In this document: piece by piece, positions 25,038 through 34,402 of the stretch
Layout of the letters: every line of letters begins with the position of its first letter
Position numbering within the stretch: position 1 is the stretch's first letter
Assembly: GCF_007754155.1 (NCBI RefSeq)
Contig: NZ_CP037423.1
Location: forward strand, 5,300,865 to 5,364,864
Source: Stieleria neptunia
GTDB lineage: Bacteria; Planctomycetota; Planctomycetia; Pirellulales; Pirellulaceae
Length of the DNA stretch: 64,000 nt
Direction of reading: 5' to 3'
Notes under the pieces: model-generated
The model's input: the letters and a program-made list of their open reading frames with translations, nothing else
Databases searched by the model: none
Told to the model about the DNA's origin: nothing
Position numbers and translations under genes: made by a program

Positions 25038-25313
25038 TTACTGTCCGTCCCGGAGTCCGTCCGGCAGTTTTGAATTCACCAGTCGGGCGATGCGATTGAT
25101 CGATTCGAAGTGGTCATCGACCATTTCCTCGTCGCTCACTTCGATCCCAAATTCATCTTCCAAAAACTGAATCACTTCCAGCGTTCCCATCGAGTCGATG
25201 ATGCCGTTGTCGAAGAGCGAGTCGTCGGGCCCGATTTCCCGTTGTTTTGCCAGGGGGAAGGCGCGCGAGACGAATTCCGAAATTTGAGAGTAGGTTCGAT
25301 CAAGCTGTGTCAT
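25038..25313 (-). CDS. Acyl carrier protein
   Basis: A 91-residue acidic four-helix carrier. The phosphopantetheine serine is in GIIDSMGTLEVIQFLEDEFGI, the standard DSxxxxE context starting helix II. It is smaller and more divergent than a fatty-acid ACP and is encoded one base from the ligase, so it is likely a dedicated carrier that needs a genomic phosphopantetheinyl transferase. ACP, ligase and decarboxylase form the trio that is the most distinctive part of this locus. Confidence 0.92.
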   Translation of the reverse strand: MTQLDRTYSQISEFVSRAFPLAKQREIGPDDSLFDNGIIDSMGTLEVIQFLEDEFGIEVSDEEMVDDHFESINRIARLVNSKLPDGLRDGQ

Positions 25314-25415
25314 TTGAAAATCCGTGATCCTTTGATGAATCGTCGAGCTGTCCAGACTAGTCCGAAGACGGGGACGCTCCAGATCCGGTCGGAGTGAAAA
25401 AGCCTCTGCCAGGGT

Positions 25416-26591
25416 TCACGCAACCAGTATTTCCGGTTGCAACCCCAACTCCGTCAATTGCCGGCTGATTTCGTGCTGATAGAGCGGGTTGGAGAGGATC
25501 ACCACGTCGGGGGCAATCTCAGCGAGTCGCCGGGGGGCGATGATTTCCTGCCCGCTGATCGGAATGTGGCATCCCTGGCGGTCAGGATTGACGTCGACGA
25601 CGTACGCGACGGTGCCGGAATTCGACAGCGAGGTAAGAAAGCTGATTCCCTTGCCCCCCGATCCCCATAGTACGACGGTCTTGTTCTGGTCCTGCCATGT
25701 GTCCAGCCTGTGTTGCCATCGTTCGCGCCGCTTCTCATATTCACCGGCAAAGCGGTCTACCGCGGGGATCATCGATGAGAAATCCGACCGCGGGGATCTG
25801 GCTGTCCCCGGGCGGGCCTCGACGTACAGATATTGGTCACCCTGATAACAGACGTCAGCGTCAATGACCGAGAAACCCGCTCTTTCAAACAACCCCGTCA
25901 ACGATTCCAGACTGAAGTAATTGCACTGCTCGTAGTGGATACTCCAAACTTCCAACTCGCGTATCGATCGAAAACCGTTGAAGACTTCGAAGTACATCGG
26001 CACGTCGCGATCGCCGATGGATTCACGCAACTGGGTCAAGAATGCGAGCGGATTGGGGATGTCTTCGAATACGGAGAGACAGCAAATGAAGTCGCCGATC
26101 AGGGCATCGTGCGCTTTGGAAAAGAACCCGGGAACGAGACGAATCGATCCGTCGCCGACCGACTCCTGCAGCGGTTGGGCAATGGTCGGATCGACACCGA
26201 CGCCGTGATTGCCACCGCTGCGGCAAATCAATCGTAAGAAGTCAGCGCCGCCACAGCCGATCTCCAGTAGACGCTTTCCGTGCAGCCCGTAACGCCGGAT
26301 CAAGCGGTCGCAAACGCCTTGAATGTATTGTCGAAACGTCGGTGTATGGAACAACGAGACTTCGTATCCGGGGACAAAACCCACGCGATCGACGTCATAA
26401 ACCCGGTTTTGAATCAGACCGCATCGGTCGCACGCGACCAATTCAATTTGACCGCAGGGCATCTGTCGTGCCGCGTCCCGGGAATGTGGTAGCGTGCCGA
26501 CGCTCGCCGGTATCTGCGGATTGCGGTAAAACAATTTGGGGTCGGATGCGTTGCACCCGCGACAACAGTTTGACGAAGTGATCGCAGTCAT
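25416..26591 (-). CDS. SAM-dependent methyltransferase, C-methyltransferase-like architecture
   Basis: About 391 residues. The layout parallels the C-methyltransferase at 15872-17110: Cys-rich N-terminus (CCRGCNASDP and CDRCGLIQ), SAM motif LLEIGCGGADFLRLI with GVDPTIAQPLQ, and a C-terminal Rossmann-like domain (TVVLWGSGGKGISFLTSL, VILSNPLYQHEI). The frame starts at 26612, but the ATG at 26591 has GGAG six bases upstream and overlaps the previous stop by 4 nt, so 26591 is chosen. It could methylate a sugar carbon, nitrogen or oxygen. Two such enzymes in one locus suggest more than one methylation. Confidence 0.85.
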   Translation of the reverse strand: MTAITSSNCCRGCNASDPKLFYRNPQIPASVGTLPHSRDAARQMPCGQIELVACDRCGLIQNRVYDVDRVGFVPGYEVSLFHTPTFRQYIQGVCDRLIRRYGLHGKRLLEIGCGGADFLRLICRSGGNHGVGVDPTIAQPLQESVGDGSIRLVPGFFSKAHDALIGDFICCLSVFEDIPNPLAFLTQLRESIGDRDVPMYFEVFNGFRSIRELEVWSIHYEQCNYFSLESLTGLFERAGFSVIDADVCYQGDQYLYVEARPGTARSPRSDFSSMIPAVDRFAGEYEKRRERWQHRLDTWQDQNKTVVLWGSGGKGISFLTSLSNSGTVAYVVDVNPDRQGCHIPISGQEIIAPRRLAEIAPDVVILSNPLYQHEISRQLTELGLQPEILVA

Positions 26592-27406
26592 GTTGTCTCC
26601 GCGGATCGGCAAGACGAATTGTCACGGACGCTAATCACCAGGCCGACAAGACGTGCGTGATTGACGAGGGCACACAGGAACATCGCCATGCCCGCCATTT
26701 CCAGACCTTCTTCCACGGCTTGGATCAACACGTGTGAAACCGAACTGATCGCAGCCTCCTCGTTTTCTGCGGCCGAGAAGATCAATCCGGCGATGAATTC
26801 CATGCCAAGTGCTCCGGACAGAAATACCATACCGGAGAGCACCATCAGTCGTCGTGTGACGGCATGGAGCGACCAGAGGAAACGCAACGACAGCAAACCG
26901 ATCGTGGCGGCAAAGATCGCTCCGGGCAAAATCCATGAGAAATAAAAGGGGCCGTCCAAATGGAGCCGCTCGAGCGCCGCGTTGGCCATCTCATGAAACA
27001 TCACAACTTCGTCAATTCCCAGGCAAAGGAACAGGGCTGCGAGTAACAGCCACCCCCGCCGGTGCCGGCCGCCGTCGGATCGATCGAAGTGTCCGAAGAA
27101 CAACAGTACCCCGGAGATCATCAACATCACGGTCGCTGAGTACAAGGCCGGAATGCTCGGCTCGTGTCCAAGGTCGAAACGTTTAAGAACGTCAGCGACG
27201 GGGTGATCGGGATCGGGGGCCAGATTGTAGACGGCATAATTGGCCGCCGCGCCGAAAATGACAATCAGCGGGATAACGAACGCAAAAAACTTTGCCAAGC
27301 GTCGTGGATCGAGAGGCAACGGAATCTCCGTCGGGACCGGCGGACTCGGTGGCGCGTCAGATTGTCCCGATCGATGCTCATCGTCAGCAGGCAATGATGG
27401 TGTCAT
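26588..27406 (-). CDS. Multi-pass membrane protein of unknown function
   Basis: About 272 residues with six likely membrane helices (for example FFAFVIPLIVIFGAAANYAV, SATVMLMISGVLLFFGHF, WLLLAALFLCLGIDEVVMFH, FSWILPGAIFAATIGLLSL, MVLSGMVFLSGALGMEFIAG). A Pro-rich cytoplasmic N-terminus comes first. Two acidic/His clusters lie within or beside helices (DEVVMFHEMAN and QAVEEGLEMAGM), which could be a metal or catalytic site. The ATG at 27406 is preferred because the longer frame adds a polar leader. I do not recognise the family. It lies between a GT2 gene and a methyltransferase in the polysaccharide operon. Confidence 0.75.
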   Translation of the reverse strand: MTPSLPADDEHRSGQSDAPPSPPVPTEIPLPLDPRRLAKFFAFVIPLIVIFGAAANYAVYNLAPDPDHPVADVLKRFDLGHEPSIPALYSATVMLMISGVLLFFGHFDRSDGGRHRRGWLLLAALFLCLGIDEVVMFHEMANAALERLHLDGPFYFSWILPGAIFAATIGLLSLRFLWSLHAVTRRLMVLSGMVFLSGALGMEFIAGLIFSAAENEEAAISSVSHVLIQAVEEGLEMAGMAMFLCALVNHARLVGLVISVRDNSSCRSAETT

Positions 27407-27413
27407 GGCAACG

Positions 27414-28415
27414 TCAGCTCGCGTCCACGGGAGATTGTCGGCGTTTAGCGTCCAGCATACGTTTTCCGCCGCCGCCGATCCCCGCGCCACGCCGCATCAT
27501 GTTCAGGACTCGGCGCCATTTGTGGACCTGAAAGACATAACGAAGGATGACGGCGTTGCAGCGTAATCTTTCCGGCAACGATAGCTCGGCGTGTCTGACC
27601 GCACCGAGATGGGCGACGAGAATCGCCAATCGCGTTGAAACGAAAGGCTTGGCGTTTCGATTGGCCGCGAACGTGTCCTGGGCCGACGCCGTGTCCAGAT
27701 TGCTCGACGCATCGGCGTGGACGCGCTGAGCGAACAGAAGCTGGGGGCATTCCATCGATTTACCGACCAGGCTCAACTCTCCCATCAACACTTTTTCGGC
27801 ACCATAAAGCGGCATCAGCAATCGCGTTTTCCGCAATGCCGAAGCGCGGATCAGCCCGTAGGAATCGACACACCAGTTGGTGCCCAGAAGCACACCGGCA
27901 TAGCGGAGGTGGGGATCAGCGGAATCGAAATGTTTTCGCGGGAATCCGCTCCACCAGCGAGACCCGTCCGGTTGTCGTTCAAGTTCCTCGGCATCCGCGG
28001 GGAGTTGGTGCAGCCAGGAATCGCCTTGTGCATCGATCATATCGGAGCGGGTATGACACCAGACAACGTCTCGATGTTCATCCAAGATGTCGACACAGGA
28101 TTGCAGGAACTGCGGTTGGCAGACATCATCGTGGGCGGCCCACTTAAAGTACTCGCCGCGGGCTTCTTCAAAAACGCCATTGAAGTTGGTGATCGCGCCA
28201 ACATTTTCGCGATGGCGGTGGTAACGGATTCGGCGGTCTTGCTGTGCAAAACGACGGCAAATCTGTTCGGTGCCGTCGCTGGAACAGTTGTCCGCGATGA
28301 TCAGTTCAAAGTCCGCGAACGTCTGTCCGAGCAGCGATTCAATGGCTTCGGCTAGATACTTTTCTCCGTTGTAGACCGGCATGCCGATGGAGACTCGCGG
28401 TGGATCTGCGTTCAT
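27414..28415 (-). CDS. Family 2 glycosyltransferase
   Basis: A 333-residue cytoplasmic GT-A enzyme. The nucleotide-sugar domain has VSIGMPVYNGEKYLAEAIES, FELIIADNCSSDGTEQI, and a metal-binding DxD-like motif in WAAHDDVCQ. After ~220 the sequence is less conserved and basic at the C-terminus, which may contact the membrane. It adds one residue of the repeat unit to the lipid-linked precursor. It overlaps the upstream epimerase by 4 nt. Confidence 0.9.
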   Translation of the reverse strand: MNADPPRVSIGMPVYNGEKYLAEAIESLLGQTFADFELIIADNCSSDGTEQICRRFAQQDRRIRYHRHRENVGAITNFNGVFEEARGEYFKWAAHDDVCQPQFLQSCVDILDEHRDVVWCHTRSDMIDAQGDSWLHQLPADAEELERQPDGSRWWSGFPRKHFDSADPHLRYAGVLLGTNWCVDSYGLIRASALRKTRLLMPLYGAEKVLMGELSLVGKSMECPQLLFAQRVHADASSNLDTASAQDTFAANRNAKPFVSTRLAILVAHLGAVRHAELSLPERLRCNAVILRYVFQVHKWRRVLNMMRRGAGIGGGGKRMLDAKRRQSPVDAS

Positions 28416-29452
28416 TGTGGAATGTGACGGACGGAGGGTGAAGGGGCGCGTCCGTGTTCGGTTTGACGTTTTTGAAATTCGCGTTCAATCCAGCGATAGG
28501 TTTTTCGCATTCCGTCACTCAATCGAACGCCGGGCTGCCAACCGAGTTTCTGTTGAATCAAGGTGTTGTCACTGTTCCGTCCGTTGACGCCTTTGGGAGC
28601 ATCGAGCTTGTAGGTTCGTTTCAGCCGGATGCCGGCGATCGATTCCACGATATCGACCAGCCCATTGATCGTGATCAATTCGCTGGAGCCGAGATTGATG
28701 GGCGCGGAGAGATCGCTTTGCATGATCAGACGGATGCCCTGTAGACAATCATCGATGTACATGAAGCTGCGTGTCTGTTGGCCGTCGCCCCAGATTTCGA
28801 TTTCGTGCTTCCCGCTGGCAACCGCTTCGAGGACTTTTCGACAAATCGCCGCAGGAGCTTTTTCGCGACCGCCGTCCCAGGTTCCTTCGGGGCCATAGAC
28901 GTTGTGGAAACGTGCGATTCGTGTTTCGATTCCAAAGTCTTCTTGAAAATGGCGGCACATTCGTTCGGAGAATAGTTTTTCCCATCCATAGCCGTCTTCC
29001 GGCATCGCCGGGTACGCGTCCGACTCCTGCAGCGGAATCACGTCGGGGGTCTTTTGTTTTTCGGCGTTGTAAACGCACGCGCTGCTGGCATAAAAAAACG
29101 TTTTCGTTCCCGCGTCGCGTGCGGACATCAAGAGATGGGTATTGATTAATACCGAGAGCATGCAGAGTGCCTTGTTGTTCTCGATAAAGCCCATTCCGCC
29201 CATGTCGCAGGCGAGGTTGTAAACGGATCCGGCGTCCTCACATGCTCCCTTGCAGTTTTCCAGCAAGGAAAGATCGGCCTGCAAATTCTCGGCGGCGTCG
29301 TGCAGCTGGTGCCACTGATCGAGCGGTTTGAGGTCAACGGCGCGTACCCGTCGGTATCCCTGGTCGAGCAGATTTGCCACCAAGTGACCGCCGATGAAAC
29401 CACCACCGCCGGCGACCAAAACGGGACGGTCAAAATCAGTTGAGTCAGACAT
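28412..29452 (-). CDS. NAD-dependent sugar epimerase, GDP-mannose 3,5-epimerase-like
   Basis: A 346-residue extended SDR protein. The NAD loop is VLVAGGGGFIGGHLVANLL; the family-specific stretch NLACDMGGMGFIENN and the catalytic DGYGWEKLFSERM (Tyr and Lys) match GDP-mannose 3,5-epimerase and its bacterial relatives; RFHNVYGPEGTW and RSFMYIDDCLQGI also fit. It probably epimerises a GDP- or UDP-hexose for the polymer. The start could be 29461 or 29452 (MSDSTDFDRP). The 4-nt overlap with the following GT2 gene indicates coupling. It adds a second nucleotide-sugar type to the locus, alongside CDP-sugars. Confidence 0.85.
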   Translation of the reverse strand: MSDSTDFDRPVLVAGGGGFIGGHLVANLLDQGYRRVRAVDLKPLDQWHQLHDAAENLQADLSLLENCKGACEDAGSVYNLACDMGGMGFIENNKALCMLSVLINTHLLMSARDAGTKTFFYASSACVYNAEKQKTPDVIPLQESDAYPAMPEDGYGWEKLFSERMCRHFQEDFGIETRIARFHNVYGPEGTWDGGREKAPAAICRKVLEAVASGKHEIEIWGDGQQTRSFMYIDDCLQGIRLIMQSDLSAPINLGSSELITINGLVDIVESIAGIRLKRTYKLDAPKGVNGRNSDNTLIQQKLGWQPGVRLSDGMRKTYRWIEREFQKRQTEHGRAPSPSVRHIPQ

Positions 29453-29637
29453 GAAATTCAAAGGACAGAAGTTGGTTGTCAGTCAGTGTCCGATGTTGGT
29501 TGGGGGGGCGGCGAATGCACTCCCGGCGACGACAAGTTTTATGGAGTTGCAAACCGTCCGATTCTGATTGTTCCGATTCTGTTTAATGTAACCAGACACA
29601 CCGTCAGCTGAATGCACCGTCGGTCCCTGACGATCCG

Positions 29638-30471
29638 CTACCGGGCTGGCGCTCGACGTTGCATCCGAAGCTTTGCAAATTGCATCAGAATCGCGAGCGT
29701 GAATTGCGTGTTGGTCACCAGGTATCGACGCCATAGCCGTCGCGGTTCGCAGCTGAGGCGAAAGACCCACTCAAGGCCATGTTTCTGCATCCACCTGGGT
29801 GCCATCGGCTTGACGCCGGCATGAAAGTCAAACGCGGCACCGATACAAAGCTGGACGGATCGAATTCGCTCGCGGTTTCGGGCGGCGAACCGATCCTGTT
29901 TGGGGCACCCCAAACCAATCATCACGATCCCTGCCCCGCTCTCATTGATCCGTCGGCAGACCGCTTCGTTCTCGTCGTCGGACAATTCGCGAAATGGCGG
30001 TGCCTCGGATCCGGCCAGCTGCAGGTTGGGGAACTGGGCCGACAGGTTCGTTTGCAGCTTGGCCAACACGTCAGGGGTTCCGCCGTAAAGATAAATCGGC
30101 ACACCGGTTTGCGCCGCCGCGGCACAGACGCGGAGCATCAGTTCAGGACCATAAACACGGTCTGACAACGCGGCGCGATGTAAGGCATTGAGTGCCCAGC
30201 GGACCGGTTGGCCGTCCGGAGTGATCATCGAAAACTGATTCACTTGCTGCCGTAGCTCGGGGTCACGCCCCGCGACGACGATCGCATGGACGGCGTGACA
30301 GGCCACGACGGCGGACGCCCCGACCCGTGCTGCTGCCATCAGGTGTGCGACCGCCTGATCGTAGTCCACCAGACTGACGTTGACACCGGCGACTGACGCC
30401 TTGGCAGGCCATTGGATGCAGCCCTGTTGGGCAACGGGTGCCGTCGTGGTTTCCGCCGGATCACCATTCAT
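29638..30471 (-). CDS. WecG/TagA/CpsF family glycosyltransferase
   Basis: A 277-residue transferase of the family that uses UDP-ManNAc(A) or a similar donor on a lipid-linked acceptor. Landmarks are SMITPDGQPVRWALN, DRVYGPELML, IYLYGGTPDVLAKL, IVMIGLGCPKQDRFAARN and IGAAFDFHAGVKPMAPRWMQKHGLEWVFRL. The frame is open to 30609; the ATG at 30471 overlaps the stop of the preceding gene (ATGA) and is the likely start. The C-terminal basic helix may bind the membrane. Such enzymes often add the second sugar of a repeat unit. Confidence 0.92.
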   Translation of the reverse strand: MNGDPAETTTAPVAQQGCIQWPAKASVAGVNVSLVDYDQAVAHLMAAARVGASAVVACHAVHAIVVAGRDPELRQQVNQFSMITPDGQPVRWALNALHRAALSDRVYGPELMLRVCAAAAQTGVPIYLYGGTPDVLAKLQTNLSAQFPNLQLAGSEAPPFRELSDDENEAVCRRINESGAGIVMIGLGCPKQDRFAARNRERIRSVQLCIGAAFDFHAGVKPMAPRWMQKHGLEWVFRLSCEPRRLWRRYLVTNTQFTLAILMQFAKLRMQRRAPAR

Positions 30472-31661
30472 GCCGTCGGTTCCTGAGACTCGGGGCTGCG
30501 ATCTCGGATCGCCTGTCGATAGATTGCCATGATCGTTTCGTAATTCGTTTCGGCACAGTAGCGGGTTTCGTATTCGGCTCTCGCCATCCGGCTGGCGTCT
30601 TGTTGCCAACGCGGATCGGCAAAGTATTGCGTTACTTTAGTCGCCAGATCACTCGAGTCACCGACTCGAAAATGAAAACCGTTCTTACCGTGCGTCACAA
30701 TCTCTTTCATCGAACCGACGTCCGATGCGATGACCGGTGTCCCGGTCGCAAAGGCTTCAATCATCGTGCGGCCGAATGTTTCGTACCAGATCGATGGACA
30801 AATCAACACGCGTGCCTGTCCTAATTCGCTCAGCACACGCTCAAACGGCACCTGCCCCGACCAGGAGATATTCGGATTCTGGCGAACCGCCTGTTCCACT
30901 TGATCACGCATCGGTCCGTCGCCGAGGATTTTCAATGGGATCGGCGTGTCGAGCTGTTTCCAGGCGTTCAAGAGCGTTTCGATTCCTTTTTCCGCCGAGA
31001 GCCGACCGACAAAGACCGCACCGCTGCGAGCGATTGCGCTGACGCCGGGATCGGGGCGGACGAAGTTCGGTTTGACCGCGAGCTTTGTTGCCGCCATCCC
31101 GCTCTTGATAAACAGGTTTCGCGAATGCTCGGTCAGGGCGATCGTTCGGTTGACACACCTGTCGATTGTTCGACCGATGCGTTGCCAGGCATTGAGTGCT
31201 GCGGTCAGTCCGGACTGCACGCGGCTTCCGTGATAGCACCCGTGGATCACGCTGGGAACGGCCAAGGTGCGAGCGATGCACTTTTCGCAGATGGCATCCT
31301 GACGCAGTAAAGTAGATCCGGGACAGATTGTGCGGAAGTTGTGCATCGTTTGAACGACTGCGGCACCGGCCCGATGCGCCGCATAAAATGCACTGGGAGA
31401 AATGAGTGGAAAGGTGTTGTGAAAATGAACGATGGAGGGCTGTTCGCGGCGAACAAGGTCATGGAGTTCGCGATAGACCTGACGATTCCACATCGTCATC
31501 GCGGCCAGTGCCAACGTACCTGTCTGACTGATCGATTGATTGAAGCGTTCAAAACGCAGCACATCGTGTCCGTAGTGTTCCAACAGCCAGCATTCGTCTC
31601 GATAGACTTGGTCTTCGCCGCCAGGCTGTCGATAGAAATTGTGACAAAGCAGGACTTTCAC
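30468..31661 (-). CDS. Family 4 glycosyltransferase
   Basis: A 397-residue GT-B enzyme. The N-terminus VKVLLCHNFYRQPGGEDQVY is typical of GT4 capsule enzymes; the donor domain has AVFVGRLSAEKGIETLLNAW, ILGDGPMRDQVE and PSIWYETFGRTMIEAFATGTPVIA, with the E-x7-E retaining motif. The frame starts at 31751, but the GTG at 31661 has GAGG six bases upstream and gives the canonical N-terminus, so I use it. It starts 8 nt after the Wzx stop. Confidence 0.92.
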   Translation of the reverse strand: MKVLLCHNFYRQPGGEDQVYRDECWLLEHYGHDVLRFERFNQSISQTGTLALAAMTMWNRQVYRELHDLVRREQPSIVHFHNTFPLISPSAFYAAHRAGAAVVQTMHNFRTICPGSTLLRQDAICEKCIARTLAVPSVIHGCYHGSRVQSGLTAALNAWQRIGRTIDRCVNRTIALTEHSRNLFIKSGMAATKLAVKPNFVRPDPGVSAIARSGAVFVGRLSAEKGIETLLNAWKQLDTPIPLKILGDGPMRDQVEQAVRQNPNISWSGQVPFERVLSELGQARVLICPSIWYETFGRTMIEAFATGTPVIASDVGSMKEIVTHGKNGFHFRVGDSSDLATKVTQYFADPRWQQDASRMARAEYETRYCAETNYETIMAIYRQAIRDRSPESQEPTA

Positions 31662-31668
31662 GTGCGCC

Positions 31669-33027
31669 TCAGGTCTTCTCGGACGACTCGTCTGACCAAT
31701 TCCATTGCCCCAGCAGCCGCGTAAAGATCGTGACCAGGACCAGACATTCAACTCCCGTGCCGATGAAAACGGCCACCGCCGCGCCGAGTACCCCGTAGTG
31801 CTGAATCAACGGTAGGGCGATGCAAAGGGTCGCGACGAGTCCGATCGCGGTTGCCGCGGCACTTCGGCCCGGGCGTTCCATCGCGACGACGGCGTGGTGG
31901 GCCGCCAGTGCGGGAATGGCGAACACGGTTCGAAACGCCAAAACACCCACCACGGGGCCATAGGCATCGTAGGCCGAATCGCTATACAGCAGCGACAAAA
32001 TTTCGCGGCCGAACCATCCGGCCAAGGCCGCGAACAAGGTCACCGCAATGGCAAGCGAGGCCGTTGTTTTGCGATACAGACTGACGACCTCGGCGCGCGA
32101 ACCGCGGAAAGCTGCGTTAGCAAATTGCGGCGACAAATAGTTTCCCACGCCCTGCAGCAGCGGACTGGCCAACGCCGCGATCGTCGCACAGGCGGCAAAC
32201 GCTCCGGTTCCCGACGCACCGATCATCCCAGCCAAAATCCAATGCATCGCGTACAGCTGCATGAAACACACCAATTGATCCATCAGCAGCCAACGCCCGA
32301 ATCGCCAATCATGATGGAGTACCGTTCGAATCGTCGTGCGGTGAAGAACGAATTGTTTCCGCTGACCGTACCACCATGCCAGGCTGACCACGCCACTGGA
32401 AAGCCCGATCACCCACAACGCCGCCACACTGGTCAAGCGACCCTGCCATGCCAGCGCCAGTAGGCAGCCGAGTTGCAGCAGACAGACAGACGCGTCGATT
32501 CTTAAGGCCCCGATCATGTTCCGTCGCGCCATGCAAAAACGCCTTGAAAACTCGCGTAGCAGCGCCAACGGGGCACACGCGATGAGTGCGTAGGCCAGCA
32601 CACGGATGCCGAGTGGTTGGCCCGTCACGGCCAGCCCCAAGGCGAGCCACGATGTCAAGATCACCGTGATCGCCGCCAGGATCATCGCCCCTGCCAACGC
32701 TCCCCCGGCGTGTTCTTGGGACGTCATTCGATCTCGGAGCCGTTCTTGAAACACGGTGAACGGCGCCGAAACCAACGTTTCTTGAATGCCGCGCACCAAG
32801 ACGATGGCGCTGACGGCCAGGCTGAATAAGCCCAATCCTTCGATGCCACAATAACGCCCCACCACGATTGTCGACAGGAAACTGGTTCCGCTGACAAAAA
32901 ATTGGTCCAACAGCGCCGTCACCAAGCGATCGCGCGCAACGCCTCCGCAGGACTCGTCCGTTGCCGAGTGGCTTTGTGATGAAGCCGTGAGGGCTCCCGT
33001 CGGAGGATGGGTTTCGACGTTGGGCAA
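31669..33027 (-). CDS. Wzx-like polysaccharide flippase
   Basis: A 452-residue polytopic protein with about 12 membrane helices, matching the MOP/MATE-like O-antigen flippases. Examples are FFVSGTSFLSTIVVGRYCGI, AMILAAITVILTSWLALGL, LAIAVTLFAALAGWFG and LGAAVAVFIGTGVECLVLVT. It should move the lipid-linked repeat unit across the inner membrane for polymerisation by the neighbouring Wzy-like protein. The start at 33027 gives a ~30-residue cytoplasmic leader, and shorter starts are possible. Confidence 0.85.
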   Translation of the reverse strand: MPNVETHPPTGALTASSQSHSATDESCGGVARDRLVTALLDQFFVSGTSFLSTIVVGRYCGIEGLGLFSLAVSAIVLVRGIQETLVSAPFTVFQERLRDRMTSQEHAGGALAGAMILAAITVILTSWLALGLAVTGQPLGIRVLAYALIACAPLALLREFSRRFCMARRNMIGALRIDASVCLLQLGCLLALAWQGRLTSVAALWVIGLSSGVVSLAWWYGQRKQFVLHRTTIRTVLHHDWRFGRWLLMDQLVCFMQLYAMHWILAGMIGASGTGAFAACATIAALASPLLQGVGNYLSPQFANAAFRGSRAEVVSLYRKTTASLAIAVTLFAALAGWFGREILSLLYSDSAYDAYGPVVGVLAFRTVFAIPALAAHHAVVAMERPGRSAAATAIGLVATLCIALPLIQHYGVLGAAVAVFIGTGVECLVLVTIFTRLLGQWNWSDESSEKT

Positions 33028-33055
33028 ATGAAACAGCTGTCTGACAACAAAAGAT

Positions 33056-34381
33056 TCAGCGAATGGCGAATTGCGGAACTTGCCGCATCCGAGTTTGGAT
33101 TGCCTCGTATTCGGCGACTCTCGGCAGCTGGCCCATTGCGATCCCGATCAAGGCAAAAAAGGCGACGGATTCGGATCGCACCGGGCCCATGAAGGAAACA
33201 CATAGGAGCGACCAGCCGAGGTACCAAATGCCGACCACCACGAGTAGGGTGACTAAGTTTTGCATCGAACGATCGCCCCGGACCAAACGGCTGAATTTCA
33301 GCACCAGATTGCTGATCGCCGCGAGGAAAAACAGCAAACCGATGACACCGGTCGACACCAGAATTTGAAGATAGATGTTGTGCGCCGTGTGATTGGCTTT
33401 CATCGACCAGACTTCAATTTCGCCCGCTTCGCTGGTGATGAAGTAACCGTGACCGATCCACTTGGATTTGGTGTACTCCCGCCAAACTTTCGTCCACATT
33501 TCTTCACGGCCCGACACCTTGGTCAACTGCCGGGCGGATTGCCCACGGGTGATGTACTGAACCGTCGGGCTCTTGGAATCCAGGACCGAGCCGAACGACG
33601 GATCCACCAGCACGATGACCAGCAGCAGCACCGCGAACAGACTGATCGTCGCGGCGCGAACCAGGTTCCCGGCGTAAAGAAACAACACCATGCCGACGGT
33701 CAACGCCGCCATCAACAACGCCATCCGGCTACTGGCATAGAACAACACCGTCCCGTGAACCACGCCGCCGATCAGTGCCGCCCGCAACGCCCACCGGTAC
33801 TTTCCGACGAACAGGCAAAGCATGCAGATCAACAAACCGATTGACGCGTTGGCACCTGCCGCCGTCGGGTGAACGATCCCCGAGTTTCCACCGATCATCA
33901 TGCGTCGGTCCAATCCAGAAAGCTCCGGAACGAATAGCTGGACGGCAATCACAAAGATGCTGAACGCAAGCAACATTTGTCCGAGCATCCGCAACAGTGA
34001 TTCGGCGCGGTCTTGCCGGGTTGCCACCAACGCGATCAGCGAGGCCAGCACCAGCAGGCTCGCCAGTCCGCCGGCTTGCCCGATCGAAATGGCCGGCCGC
34101 GGCGTCCACAGCACACTCAACATCGCCCAGGCGAAATACAGGTAGAACGGCAACAGGGGCCGCAAGACGGACTGCGTCTTCGCGTCGGCAATCCGGGCGA
34201 GGACGGCAGCCGAGCCGCCAAAGAAGACGACCAGCAAGATCAACAGTTTGACGATCGCAAGCGCATCAAGCGATGCGAACGTGGACGGTTCCAGACGACT
34301 CGGGATCGTGAACGTCAGGATTGGTAATGCCCAAACCCCGAAGGTCGTGATGCGGTGTAGGTAGGCGTCTGATCGAAACAT
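33056..34381 (-). CDS. O-antigen polymerase/ligase family protein (Wzy-like)
   Basis: A 441-residue membrane protein with about 12 helices and a large periplasmic loop. The conserved stretch after ~290 (VSGREEMWTKVWREYTKSKWIGHGYF, then HTAHNIYLQILVSTGVIGL) matches the Wzy_C/WaaL family, including the NxxLQxLxxxG motif. With Wzz and Wzx beside it, polymerisation is likelier than ligation. There are helices before and after this loop. An exosortase was considered because of the ACP/ligase/decarboxylase trio, but the motif and topology here are of the O-antigen ligase type. Confidence 0.88.
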   Translation of the reverse strand: MFRSDAYLHRITTFGVWALPILTFTIPSRLEPSTFASLDALAIVKLLILLVVFFGGSAAVLARIADAKTQSVLRPLLPFYLYFAWAMLSVLWTPRPAISIGQAGGLASLLVLASLIALVATRQDRAESLLRMLGQMLLAFSIFVIAVQLFVPELSGLDRRMMIGGNSGIVHPTAAGANASIGLLICMLCLFVGKYRWALRAALIGGVVHGTVLFYASSRMALLMAALTVGMVLFLYAGNLVRAATISLFAVLLLVIVLVDPSFGSVLDSKSPTVQYITRGQSARQLTKVSGREEMWTKVWREYTKSKWIGHGYFITSEAGEIEVWSMKANHTAHNIYLQILVSTGVIGLLFFLAAISNLVLKFSRLVRGDRSMQNLVTLLVVVGIWYLGWSLLCVSFMGPVRSESVAFFALIGIAMGQLPRVAEYEAIQTRMRQVPQFAIR

Positions 34382-34402
34382 GACAATCCGAGGGGACGAT
34401 GA

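Noticed and set aside
33056..34381. Exosortase to go with the exosortase-A-type trio
   Set aside because: The membrane protein has O-antigen ligase/polymerase features (large loop, NIYLQILVSTGVIGL), not the exosortase Cys/Arg/His pattern.
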